Shown piece by piece: positions 1 to 7,238 of a stretch of DNA of 28,982 nucleotides. The notes beneath the pieces were generated by a model. That model saw nothing but the letters and a program-made list of their open reading frames with translations, was not told the DNA's origin and did not search any database. The DNA is from Dehalococcoidia bacterium. GTDB lineage: Bacteria > Chloroflexota > Dehalococcoidia > SZUA-161. Each line of letters opens with the position of its first letter. The first letter of the stretch is position 1. The stretch covers positions 1-28,982 of the forward strand of contig JAUXAX010000024.1 of NCBI GenBank assembly GCA_030619685.1, given 5' to 3'. Both the position numbers and the translations under genes were made by a program.

Positions 1-828
1 AGCTCTCTGGGAGGCATGCACAGTGGACTCCACATGAGCATAATCCCAGTCGGTGCACATCATCTCCTCCCCTGAACTTGCAGCGATCTGGAGCGCCTTG
101 ACATAGACGGGGTCAGGCCTGAATTTCTTGGCCATGTCAGCCCGGGTCACAATAGCTGCTGCCGCGCCGTCGCTCACCCCGCAGCAGTCAAACAATCCCA
201 GAGGCCAGGCGACTATAGGGGCATTCATTACCTCATCGATGGTGATCTCGCGGCGCAGGTGAGCCTTGGGGTTCAAAGCCCCATTGTGATGACTCTTCAC
301 CGATATATGGGCCAGGGCGCGTTTGCCCTCCTGGGGGCTGAGGCCGTACTGCGCGAAATACCTGGTACCCATCATGGCGAACATCCCGGGAGGAGTATAA
401 TTGGGGAAGGCAAACCTGAGTGCTGTCCCCACTTGCGTGTCACTTTGAGGAAGACCGGCGTAGCCGGTATCCTTAAGCTTCTCCACACCAAGCGCCAAAC
501 AGATGTCATATGCCCCGGCGGCGACGGCATAACAGGCGCCCCTCAGGGCCTCGGAACCGGTGGCGCAGAAATTCTCAACCCTAGTTGCCGGAATGAACGG
601 CAACTTCAACGTTACAGCCAGAGGGATAGCGGATTTCCCCACAGAGACCTCCTCATAGCAAGTGCCGAACCAGGCTGCATTGATGTCTTTCTTCTCTATA
701 CCGGCATCCTCAATAGCTTCAATAAAGGCCTCGACCATTAGCGCCTGAGGGCCCATGTCCCACCGCTCACCAAACCTGGTGCATCCCATTCCGATGATAG
801 CAACCCTGTCCTTTATACCTTCGGCCAT
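1..828 (-). CDS. Thiolase family protein (acetyl-CoA acetyltransferase-like), 3' end outside the window
   Basis: A 276-codon open frame runs from an ATG at 828 to the window edge without a stop. The N-terminus (MAEGIKDRVAIIGMG) and the ENFCATGSEALRG segment with the acyl-accepting cysteine near residue 88 are typical of the SCP-x/acetyl-CoA acetyltransferase branch of thiolases, which make or cleave a C-C bond beta to a CoA thioester in the cytoplasm. The C-terminal half, with the second catalytic Cys and the His, lies outside. A GGGAGG Shine-Dalgarno sits five bases before the start. The gene follows the HMG-CoA-synthase-like/DUF35 gene by 24 bases in the same direction, so they are probably co-transcribed. 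This pairing recalls archaeal thiolase/HMG-CoA synthase/DUF35 complexes and the BbsAB thiolase of anaerobic toluene degradation. The substrate is unknown. Confidence 0.9.
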   Translation of the reverse strand, partial: MAEGIKDRVAIIGMGCTRFGERWDMGPQALMVEAFIEAIEDAGIEKKDINAAWFGTCYEEVSVGKSAIPLAVTLKLPFIPATRVENFCATGSEALRGACYAVAAGAYDICLALGVEKLKDTGYAGLPQSDTQVGTALRFAFPNYTPPGMFAMMGTRYFAQYGLSPQEGKRALAHISVKSHHNGALNPKAHLRREITIDEVMNAPIVAWPLGLFDCCGVSDGAAAAIVTRADMAKKFRPDPVYVKALQIAASSGEEMMCTDWDYAHVESTVHASQRA

Positions 829-852
829 CTTGCCTCCCTTTCGAATGAACTT

Positions 853-2298
853 TTAAGCTCGAACCGGCGTTGCTTTCCAGTAGTAGGCGTGGATACCACG
901 CGACGCATCGTGGTATTTCCTGCGGAAGCTCATCTCCACTGGCATACCAACCTCGAGCAAATCGAGTTCGCAGTCATTTAGATCAAAGAGCCATCTCCCA
1001 CCACCATCGAAGTCTACCATGCCGTAGATCGCTGGTGGGCTGGGACTGAAAGCCAGAAGATCCCCGGTATAGGTGAACAAACTTCCCTTCTTATCGGAGA
1101 AGCGATAGTCCTCCATCTCATTAATGGCTCCACATTTAGGGTTGGCACATATCTGCTGTGGGGGATATTGTGGGGTGCCGCAGCTCCTGCACTTCGACCC
1201 ACAAAGGCCGAGGATCATCTTGCGTTCTCTCCACAACGTCGTCAGCTGGGTGGCAGCGATTTCTTCACCACGACCCCCGGTATCTATATCGAGTATTCCA
1301 CGGAATGTGGTGTATTTCTCATAGCTGCCCAAGTCTTTCTTGGAAGCGAGGTGTCCTTTGATCCCCCTTCTGTCTCTGGCCTTCTCTATTTCGTCGGTCA
1401 CCTGGAGGAATAGGGCATCGCTTCCATTTCCATAGCTGGCAACGAGTATCTTATCCCCGGGCTTGGCATCCTCAAGTGCAGCCACCAGTATCATGAGGGT
1501 GTAGGCGGTGCCGGTGTTGCCCATTGCGGTAAACATGTGGTCCTGTATTTGGGCCGGTTCAAACCCCAACCTCTTCCCTATGTCTGCATGGGCTCTCACA
1601 TAGAGACAGGGGTACACCACCTTGGCGAAGTCTTTAGGCGCAAGGCTGTATTTGTTCAGCAGCCCGGAGACAGCCTCGGAGATGAACTTGCTGTAGCCCT
1701 CATCTCGGATCCATCTATCCTCCGAGGCACGATTGTACCTATCCTCCGCGGCCCTCCAGGTGTCCACGAAGTCATAGGAGATGGAATAGGTGCCCTCAAC
1801 GCTGGCGATCACCCCCGTATCGCCCAAAAGGAAAGCTGCGGCACCATCCCCGTAGATCTCCTCTTGAAAGCCGCCGGGTTTCCCCAGACGGCAATCGGAG
1901 CCACATACCATGACGCTCTTGGCTGAACCCGATGTCACAGCATCGTAGGCAGAAATCAGGGCACCGGTTCCAGCCTTGATAGAGGTGGTGAAGTCGGAGG
2001 TTCGGATTTCAGAGCGGAGGTCGAGGGCGGTGGCGATTATCCCCGCATTCTGCCTCTCCTTGTAGGGTGTGGTGGTGGTGGCAAAGAATAGCCCGTCGAT
2101 CTTCTCCCGTTCAACCCCGGTCAGGCAATCCATGGCCGAAGCCACTGCCATAGTAAGGCTATCCTCATCATAATTGGCTACCGCCTTTTCCCCGGGCAGG
2201 AGAGATGCCGGATTGAGCCACCCCAAGGCTTGATAGATAGTCATGCGGTTTATCCGGTATAGAGGAACATAAGCGCCATAAGATGTAATCCCTACCAT
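853..2298 (-). CDS. HMG-CoA-synthase-like protein fused to a C-terminal DUF35 zinc-ribbon/OB-fold domain; catalytic residues apparently lost
   Basis: 481 residues. Residues 1 to about 345 show the thiolase-fold pattern of archaeal-type HMG-CoA synthases (IGxxSYGAYVPLYRI-like start, DEDSLTMA near 44-51, GDGAAAFLLG near 150-159). Residues about 350-481 form a DUF35 domain with zinc ligands in KCRSCG and ICANPKCG followed by an OB fold. In archaeal synthases these are two separate proteins in a complex with thiolase; here they are one chain next to a thiolase gene. Aligned from memory to archaeal synthases, the acid/base Glu falls on Thr75, the nucleophilic Cys on Ile107 (segment TTSIKAGTGA) and the catalytic His on Pro230 (VVYPCLY). 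If correct, normal condensation chemistry is impossible and the protein may be a CoA-binding scaffold or have another activity. The family assignment is firm; the function is open. Confidence 0.88.
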   Translation of the reverse strand: MVGITSYGAYVPLYRINRMTIYQALGWLNPASLLPGEKAVANYDEDSLTMAVASAMDCLTGVEREKIDGLFFATTTTPYKERQNAGIIATALDLRSEIRTSDFTTSIKAGTGALISAYDAVTSGSAKSVMVCGSDCRLGKPGGFQEEIYGDGAAAFLLGDTGVIASVEGTYSISYDFVDTWRAAEDRYNRASEDRWIRDEGYSKFISEAVSGLLNKYSLAPKDFAKVVYPCLYVRAHADIGKRLGFEPAQIQDHMFTAMGNTGTAYTLMILVAALEDAKPGDKILVASYGNGSDALFLQVTDEIEKARDRRGIKGHLASKKDLGSYEKYTTFRGILDIDTGGRGEEIAATQLTTLWRERKMILGLCGSKCRSCGTPQYPPQQICANPKCGAINEMEDYRFSDKKGSLFTYTGDLLAFSPSPPAIYGMVDFDGGGRWLFDLNDCELDLLEVGMPVEMSFRRKYHDASRGIHAYYWKATPVRA

Positions 2299-2396
2299 GG
2301 TATTCCGTCCTCTTTTCTATTCTGTTATTTGTCGGCTGGGCCGACTGTACCACCTTTGAGCTTGGGCGTCAATGTCACAGATTATGCTCCTGGAAA

Positions 2397-2475
2397 CCCT
2401 CTCCTTTGACAGGAGGAGGGTGAATTCCCCTCCCTTGATGGGAGAGGTTAGAGCCTGTCCTGAGCTTGTCGAAGG
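2397..2475. repeat. Mosaic of short inverted repeats in the intergenic gap
   Basis: The 205-base gap between the acyl-CoA synthetase and the synthase-like gene holds three repeat modules: an imperfect hairpin CCCTCTCCT/AGGAGGAGGG (2397-2420), a CTCCC-TTGAT-GGGAG hairpin (2430-2444), and a CCTGTCCTGAGC...GTCGAAGG element (2454-2475). The same modules recur at 19597-19779. They look like dispersed REP-like elements. A role in transcript processing or partial termination between the two genes is possible but unproven. Confidence 0.7.
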
Positions 2476-2503
2476 ATGAGGGTGACTGCATGGAATCTTT
2501 CGT

Positions 2504-4096
2504 CTAGTATGTGACCGACTTGCCATACTTCTCCCGGAGGACCGTCTTCAGCACCTTTCCCGCGGGGTTACGGGGAAGGGCATCCATGAACTCCACCGAT
2601 TTGGGCTTCTTGTAGCTGGCTAGATACTCCTTGCAAAACTCCACGACCTCCTCCCCGGTCATCTCCTCCCCCGGCTTGCAGACGATGCAGCATTTGACGG
2701 ATTCGCCCCACTCCTCATCGTGAACCCCGATAACCGCACACTCAAGGATCTTGGGATGCTTATAGAGGACCTCCTCGATCTCGGCCGGGTAGATATTCTC
2801 CGCCCCGCTGATGATCATGTCCTTCTTTCGGTCCACGATATAAATAAAACCTTCTTCATCCCGCCTGACCAGATCACCGGAGTGAAACCACCCGCCCTTC
2901 ATAGCTTCCGCAGTAGCCTCAGGAGCCTTATAGTACTCCTTCATCACCGTCGGTCCCCGGTAGATCGCTTCACCGACCGTTCCCACGGGGACATCATTAT
3001 CGTTGTCATCAACGACTCGTATCTCGATGAAGGGGAGGGCTTTGCCCACCGATGTCTCTCGCCCCTGGGATTCGCTGTGCCTAAGAGCTGAAACCAGCGG
3101 ACTCATCTCGGTCTGCCCGAACAAATCAAAGATCTTGACATTGGGGAAGTACTTCATGATCTGCTTCCGGGTCTCTGTAGGCAGAATGGCCGCTCCTGTC
3201 GCCCAAACCTGGAGGGAACTGGTATCGTATTTGTCCAGATCGGGCAACTGCAGCAGGAAGAAGGCCATGGCGGGTATCAGGAGAATTGTGTTGATCCTCT
3301 CCTTTTCGATGGTCTCCATGATATAGGCTGGATTGAAAACCTCTGTGGGCAACACTACAGTTCCGCCCAGGAAGAATATGAACTGGCAGTAACCGAAGGC
3401 TGCAAGATGGAATACCGGAGGAGCGCTGAAAGCCTTATAGTTCCAAACATCGCCAAGTTCGGGCTCGGAGAGCACAACAGAAGACGCTATCATCCACATC
3501 ACTATTTCATTCTTATGTGTCAGTACGGCCCCCTTGGGCCTGCCGGTGGTTCCCGCGGTGTACATTATGAATACTGGATCGTCTTCATCGACGAGAATCA
3601 GCGGTTCATCATCGGGGTACTTGGCAATCCAGGACTCGAAGTGCAGCATGCCCGCCACCGGCTTGTCCGTGATCGAAATATAGTTCTTTACCCGAGGGAG
3701 GTCTTTTTGGATGCCCCTAACGGTGTCCACAAAGGCCTCCCCCATGATGAAGGCCTCTGCCTCCGAGTGGCTTACGATGTATGTCAGCTCTTCTACATGG
3801 AGGCGGAAGTTCAGTGGCACGGCCACTGCCCCTATCTTGGCCAGGGCAAAGTAGGCCTCCATAAACTGGTTGCAGTTAAACGCCAGTATGGCAACCTTGC
3901 TCCCCTTCTTGATGCCGAGATCCAAGAAAGCATGGGCCAGTCGATTGACGCGAGCGTTGAACTGCTTGTAGGTCAGGCGCGTCTCTCCATATATCAGGGC
4001 CTCCTTGTCGGGAAACTTGCGGCTGTTACGGGCGAGGCTTTCCCCCAGAAGAAGTCTCCTTCCCAGGGCCTCCTCGATTGCTTGCTTGTCCTTCAT
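2504..4096 (-). CDS. Acyl-CoA synthetase (AMP-forming), long/medium-chain fatty-acid or aryl-CoA ligase type
   Basis: 530 residues with the complete ANL-superfamily signature: the P-loop YTAGTTGRPKGAVLTH at about 179-194, the adenylate motif FGQTE at 326-330, the ribose-binding Asp in GWFHSGDL near 408, the hinge region DRKKDMIISGAENIYP, and the catalytic lysine in NPAGK near 514. It should activate a carboxylic acid to its CoA thioester using ATP in the cytoplasm. An ATG also exists 18 bases upstream at 4114, but the region between the two ATGs is itself a strong GAGGAGG ribosome binding site for the ATG at 4096, so the shorter start is chosen. It is followed on the same strand by the HMG-CoA-synthase-like gene and thiolase. 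The acid substrate cannot be deduced. Confidence 0.93.
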   Translation of the reverse strand: MKDKQAIEEALGRRLLLGESLARNSRKFPDKEALIYGETRLTYKQFNARVNRLAHAFLDLGIKKGSKVAILAFNCNQFMEAYFALAKIGAVAVPLNFRLHVEELTYIVSHSEAEAFIMGEAFVDTVRGIQKDLPRVKNYISITDKPVAGMLHFESWIAKYPDDEPLILVDEDDPVFIMYTAGTTGRPKGAVLTHKNEIVMWMIASSVVLSEPELGDVWNYKAFSAPPVFHLAAFGYCQFIFFLGGTVVLPTEVFNPAYIMETIEKERINTILLIPAMAFFLLQLPDLDKYDTSSLQVWATGAAILPTETRKQIMKYFPNVKIFDLFGQTEMSPLVSALRHSESQGRETSVGKALPFIEIRVVDDNDNDVPVGTVGEAIYRGPTVMKEYYKAPEATAEAMKGGWFHSGDLVRRDEEGFIYIVDRKKDMIISGAENIYPAEIEEVLYKHPKILECAVIGVHDEEWGESVKCCIVCKPGEEMTGEEVVEFCKEYLASYKKPKSVEFMDALPRNPAGKVLKTVLREKYGKSVTY

Positions 4097-4259
4097 GGTT
4101 ATCCTCCTCTTCATAACTCACCCCGCGATCGAGATGGTTTGCCGATTGCCCCCGGCTCTTGCCCCCTGCGGGGCGACACCAATCTCTGCTCGTCGCGGCG
4201 GGCAGAGCGAAAATGGCAAGGGGGAAAAACCAGAGAGCATTGCATGGCAAGCGTACTAC

Positions 4260-4288
4260 CATTTACCACAGGCTGCTGAGAATGTCAA
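4260..4288 (-). promoter_or_regulatory. Candidate promoter for the acyl-CoA synthetase gene
   Basis: On the minus strand a perfect -35 TTGACA (4283-4288) is followed after 17 bases by TAAATG (4260-4265), a weak -10. It would give a leader of roughly 150 bases before the start at 4096. That leader contains two GC-rich inverted repeats, CTCTGC/GCAGAG and GCCCC/GGGGC. Confidence 0.33.
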
Positions 4289-4339
4289 TAGTGGGGCTTG
4301 AGTTAGTTAGCAGCGGTGCTGATGATCGCTCGCTGAATC

Positions 4340-5146
4340 CTAAATCTTTGCACGAAGGACAGCTCGGACCATGTTTTCAGCCGAGAAGTCTCCCTTCGTA
4401 GGTCCAGCGAGAGAGCTTTCACCACCGAAAAGTTCATCTCGGATGGCGCTTATCGAGAGTCCCTTTTTCTCAAGCTGTTTTGCCCTGTGCGACAAGTCCC
4501 GGAAGTACTCTATGCATGATTGAAGAGCCACGCGACCCTCCGGCACCACATTGCCCAGGGAGGTAAATAGAATAAGCTTATCGGTTTTGAGATCGACAAG
4601 CTTTTTCATTGACCTTGTGATCTCTGTTATGTCATCCTCTGGGCGAATAGCCTTTGGCTCTCGTGACACAAAGAGGTCTCCAGAGAAGCACCAACCCTTT
4701 GTAGGTTCCACTAATGCTACGTGTCCTTTGCAGTGCCCAGGAGTCTCCACCACATCAAAATGGAAATGATCAGTTTCTATTGCCTCGGGCAAGCAATCCA
4801 CCTCAGTTGGCTCCGGATAGCCCCAAACCCTCTCCTGATACGGGTGCAGCTTCGGGACCTGGTTTATCAGTGGAAGCGATTTACGGGACGCAAATATCTT
4901 GATGTCAAACTTCTTCTTCAGGATATAGTTAGCACCGACATGGTCCTCGTGATGATGTGTGTTTACGGCAAACTGGAGATATTGCCCCTCCAGAAAATCA
5001 GCCAGTTCCTCTGCTGTATGCCTACAGCCCGTATCAATAAGGAGTCCATCAACAAGGTGCGCCGCAACCCAGTAAAGTACTTGTCCACCGACCTCGCGGC
5101 CCATCTTGATTTGGATAACTTCTCCAATATGGTTGACCTCAATCAT
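4340..5146 (-). CDS. Metallo-beta-lactamase-fold hydrolase
   Basis: 268 residues with the family metal-binding motif HHHEDH at 64-69, the PGHCKGH segment with His138, and the metal-bridging Asp157 in FSGDLF. Such proteins are cytoplasmic metal-dependent hydrolases (thioesterases, glyoxalase II-like or lactonases). The last metal ligand, usually a His in a PGHG-type loop, seems absent: the expected region reads LFTSLGNVVPEG. The protein could therefore bind one metal or use another residue. The start follows an in-frame TAG 12 bases upstream, so no earlier start is available. It is divergent from marR and upstream of the acyl-CoA synthetase in the same direction, which makes an acyl-CoA thioesterase or hydrolase role plausible but unproven. 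Confidence 0.85.
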   Translation of the reverse strand: MIEVNHIGEVIQIKMGREVGGQVLYWVAAHLVDGLLIDTGCRHTAEELADFLEGQYLQFAVNTHHHEDHVGANYILKKKFDIKIFASRKSLPLINQVPKLHPYQERVWGYPEPTEVDCLPEAIETDHFHFDVVETPGHCKGHVALVEPTKGWCFSGDLFVSREPKAIRPEDDITEITRSMKKLVDLKTDKLILFTSLGNVVPEGRVALQSCIEYFRDLSHRAKQLEKKGLSISAIRDELFGGESSLAGPTKGDFSAENMVRAVLRAKI

Positions 5147-5171
5147 CCTGATTTCCTACTCATCCTCCCCT

Positions 5172-5201
5172 AGTATAATTCAGCACGGCATACAAACTCA
5201 A
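5172..5201 (-). promoter_or_regulatory. Candidate promoter for the metallo-beta-lactamase gene
   Basis: Minus strand: TTGAGT (5196-5201), 18-base spacer, TATACT (5172-5177). The predicted transcript start is only about 20 bases before the ATG at 5146, leaving a short leader with a distant GGGGAGG. Confidence 0.4.
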
Positions 5202-5310
5202 CATTAGAGTAGCCAACAAGATTGTTCGATCCGTCCTGGATTGTAATCTACTTGTAAGCTCTTCGTAATTTCCACCCAGCTGTCCGTAATCGGTTCTTAA
5301 TCCTATGCGC

Positions 5311-5336
5311 GTACACTTGTATACGATCAGATACGA
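5311..5336. promoter_or_regulatory. Candidate MarR operator
   Basis: The divergent spacer between the metallo-beta-lactamase gene and marR holds an imperfect palindrome GTACACTTGTATAC (5311-5324; 10 of 14 positions symmetric) overlapping a direct repeat ATACGA (5321-5326 and 5331-5336). MarR proteins usually bind palindromes in their own divergent promoter region. Nothing else marks this as the operator. Confidence 0.3.
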
Positions 5337-5355
5337 CACCGGGGGAGAATACAGT

Positions 5356-5437
5356 CGCTGGCCGCCGGAGGATGAATACTCCGGGGATCAAGTAGGGCTG
5401 AGAGAGCACCCAGGCTATGGCCAGCGGCGCACCGCCG
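5356..5437 (+). promoter_or_regulatory. Structured 5' leader upstream of marR (three-way-junction-like fold)
   Basis: Nested complementary segments: outer arms CGCTGGCC (5356-5363) and GGCCAGCG (5419-5426), enclosing hairpin CCGGAG/CTCCGG (5365-5370, 5379-5384, 8-base loop) and hairpin GGGCT/AGCaCCC (5395-5399, 5405-5411). A further hairpin CGGCG-CAC-CGCCG (5425-5437) shares two bases with the outer stem. The block ends 16 bases before the AGGAGG ribosome binding site. It matches no riboswitch class I can recognise. It could be a regulatory RNA leader or DNA-level operator symmetry. Confidence 0.45.
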
Positions 5438-5465
5438 GTCGCAATTAAAACATAGGAGGCATCCG

Positions 5466-5975
5466 ATGTACGATCTTCAGCTTTCAGACAGAACTCTCAC
5501 TATCTGGGCTCTGCTTCGCCAAACCTGGTCCGTGATGGACAAGGCAGCCGAGACTAGACTCGCCAAGGTAGGTCTAACACCTGAGAAGGTAGGTGTTCTG
5601 TGGATTTGCAGGGACTACCCCGGCCTATTGACCACCGCTGAGATCGCCCGCTTTCTCTCTCGCCAAAGTCAGAGCGTTACAGGATTGCTCAACAGAATGG
5701 AAGAGGAAGGCCTCGTATCAAGGATACCCAAGCGTAAGGGACGCCCCTTCACAGAGATCAAGCTAACTGCCAAGGGTGAGGAGGCCTGCGGTGTCGGAAT
5801 AGCGGTGATCAAAGGCCTGATCAGAGAGACCGCGCCCGCCTTGTCAGCAGAGGAGCAGCAACAGCTTTACAAACTCCTGGGAGCACTGCGCCAGCAGGTG
5901 GTCGAGGATCTGCACATAGAGTTGACCCCGCCCCCCGATTTCCCTGCAGAAGAGCCTATTCCTGTCAGGTGGTAG
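5466..5975 (+). CDS. MarR-family transcriptional regulator
   Basis: 169 residues with the MarR winged-helix arrangement: helix-turn-helix around residues 58-85 (LTTAEIARFLSRQSQSVTGL), then LNRMEEEGLVSRI and the wing KRKGRPFTEIKLTAKG. MarR proteins bind DNA as dimers and usually respond to small organic or phenolic ligands. It lies between divergent metabolic genes and directly upstream of the CoA-transferase region, so control of one or both sides is likely. The start is well supported by AGGAGG at 5454-5459, six bases before the ATG. The leader is strongly structured. The C-terminal tail after about residue 150 is proline- and acid-rich and not part of the fold. Confidence 0.9.
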   Translation: MYDLQLSDRTLTIWALLRQTWSVMDKAAETRLAKVGLTPEKVGVLWICRDYPGLLTTAEIARFLSRQSQSVTGLLNRMEEEGLVSRIPKRKGRPFTEIKLTAKGEEACGVGIAVIKGLIRETAPALSAEEQQQLYKLLGALRQQVVEDLHIELTPPPDFPAEEPIPVRW

Positions 5976-6261
5976 GAGTCGAACAGCTCTCCATTTCATG
6001 AAACCCCTATAGTAGGTCGGCTCCAGCTTACCCCCTTAAGGGCTGTACATCGTCAGGCAAAACACCTCTCGTGGCCGTTGTCCATTCCCTCCAGCTCTGT
6101 GCCGAGTTGCCCGAAGAGATGAAGTATATTCGTGGGCGACACCCGGTTCGAAGAGACAACCACCATTGCTCTGCCACCAATCATGAGGACGAGTACGCCC
6201 TGTTGACAAGCCCAGCCCTACATGGTAAAAGGTGTCTAACACCCAATTACGAGACGGTCCT
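5976..6261. other. Intergenic stretch without a recognisable gene
   Basis: Between marR and the CoA-transferase remnant I see no supportable gene. A CCCTTAAGGG palindrome lies near 6032-6041. Short open frames exist on both strands but have no ribosome binding site or family resemblance. It may be decayed coding DNA belonging to the adjoining remnant, but I could not match it to the intact copies. Confidence 0.5.
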
Positions 6262-6411
6262 GATTACGCCCTTATCGCAGGTCATAAGGCTGACAGGCTG
6301 GGCGATGTTGAGGAAAGGATAGTGGAGGTGGGAGAGATCGACGCCGAGCATATGGTGACCCCAGGAATTTTTGCAGATCGCATTCTAGAGATCCCCCCCG
6401 ACAGGGCTTAG
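6262..6411 (+). pseudogene. Remnant of a CoA-transferase subunit A gene with an internal deletion
   Basis: A 49-codon frame ending in TAG reads DYALIAGHKADRLGD and then VEVGEIDAEHMVTPGIF and ADRILEIPPDRA. The first part matches the DYAFVSAHKADRLGN segment of the intact subunit A downstream, and the second matches its LEVGEIDAEHVITAGIF/VDRIVEIP segment. The roughly 30 residues normally between them are missing, and nothing recognisable precedes it. The deletion is in frame. Residues agree now with the split copy (HKADRLG, EIDAEH) and now with the fused copy at 23817-25295 (VEVGE, VTPGIF), so this is probably a third paralogue rather than a recent partial duplication. It ends 26 bases before the intact gene. 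Confidence 0.85.
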
Positions 6412-6437
6412 CACCCCGGAGAAAGGAGGAGTCATAG

Positions 6438-7205
6438 ATGCTGAACAAGGTATCTAGTAGTTTCGATGAGGCAGTGGCGGATATCCCTGATGGTGCCTGT
6501 ATCGGCATGGATTCCTGGGCGATCGCTGCCACTGCCCAGAACTTGATTGCTGCTCTCAAGAGGAAGGGTGTAAAGGACCTCACCGTAGTTACTCACTGCT
6601 TCATACCCATGATCTTCAGCGAGGACAAGGCTGTCATGCCCGCAGTCCTGCTTCCCCAGATGAAGAAGCTAATAACCCCTGTGGTAGGTATCGCGCATCT
6701 AGGTGGCGTGGCTTTTGTAGAAGAATACGTGGCAAAGGGGCTGGAGGTGGAGCAGACCACCATAGGGACCCTGTCTTCAAGGCTCTATGCCGGTGCCGCC
6801 CGCCTCGGTGGCATCTACAACCCTGTTGGCGTCGGTACCGTTGTGGAGGAAGGGAAGGAGAAGAGGGTTATAGATGGCAGGGAGTACATCCTGGAGAAGC
6901 CGATAAGGCTCGATTACGCCTTCGTCTCAGCGCACAAGGCAGACAGGCTGGGCAATCTAGTGTACAAGGGGGTTTTCAGAGGAGACGGCCCGGTGATGGC
7001 AATGGCGGCTGATTTCACCATCGCTGAGGTGGATGAACTGCTGGAGGTGGGTGAGATCGACGCTGAGCACGTCATAACCGCGGGAATATTTGTAGACCGC
7101 ATCGTGGAGATCCCTGAAGAGGGGTTGGCCACTGCACGGAAACTGAAAGAGATGATATACGAGTTGCATTCGATCGAGCCCGCCCGGAAGCTGATGTTCG
7201 GGTAG
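6438..7205 (+). CDS. Family I CoA transferase, subunit A (3-oxoacid/glutaconate CoA-transferase-like)
   Basis: 255 residues of the CoA_trans superfamily alpha subunit: N-terminal MLNKVSSSFDEAVADIPDG, then PQ-type QNLIAALKRKGVKDLTVVTH, GIYNPVGVGTVVEEGKEKR, and RLDYAFVSAHKADRLGN. With subunit B it should move CoA between an acyl-CoA donor and a free acid. The usual glycine-rich GFGLxGxP segment is changed to IGMDSWAIAATAQN, so the family's common substrates cannot be assumed. An AAGGAGG lies about eight bases before the ATG. Subunit B follows after 33 bases. The protein is closely similar along its whole length to the N-terminal half of the fused transferase at 23817-25295. Confidence 0.92.
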   Translation: MLNKVSSSFDEAVADIPDGACIGMDSWAIAATAQNLIAALKRKGVKDLTVVTHCFIPMIFSEDKAVMPAVLLPQMKKLITPVVGIAHLGGVAFVEEYVAKGLEVEQTTIGTLSSRLYAGAARLGGIYNPVGVGTVVEEGKEKRVIDGREYILEKPIRLDYAFVSAHKADRLGNLVYKGVFRGDGPVMAMAADFTIAEVDELLEVGEIDAEHVITAGIFVDRIVEIPEEGLATARKLKEMIYELHSIEPARKLMFG

Positions 7206-7238
7206 GCAGCAATCGGAGACTCTAAGGGAGGCTAGGAG

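Noticed and set aside
3407..4279. A 290-codon open frame on the plus strand opposite the acyl-CoA synthetase
   Set aside because: It is antisense to a clear enzyme, has no ribosome binding site or family motifs, and its length is explained by the codon bias of the true gene.
5394..5411. TPP-riboswitch-like GGGCTGAGAGAGCACCC in the marR leader
   Set aside because: The second conserved TPP domain is absent, and no thiamine gene follows.
6140..6170. GGTTCGAA resembling a tRNA T-loop
   Set aside because: No flanking T-stem or acceptor pairing; no cloverleaf can be built.
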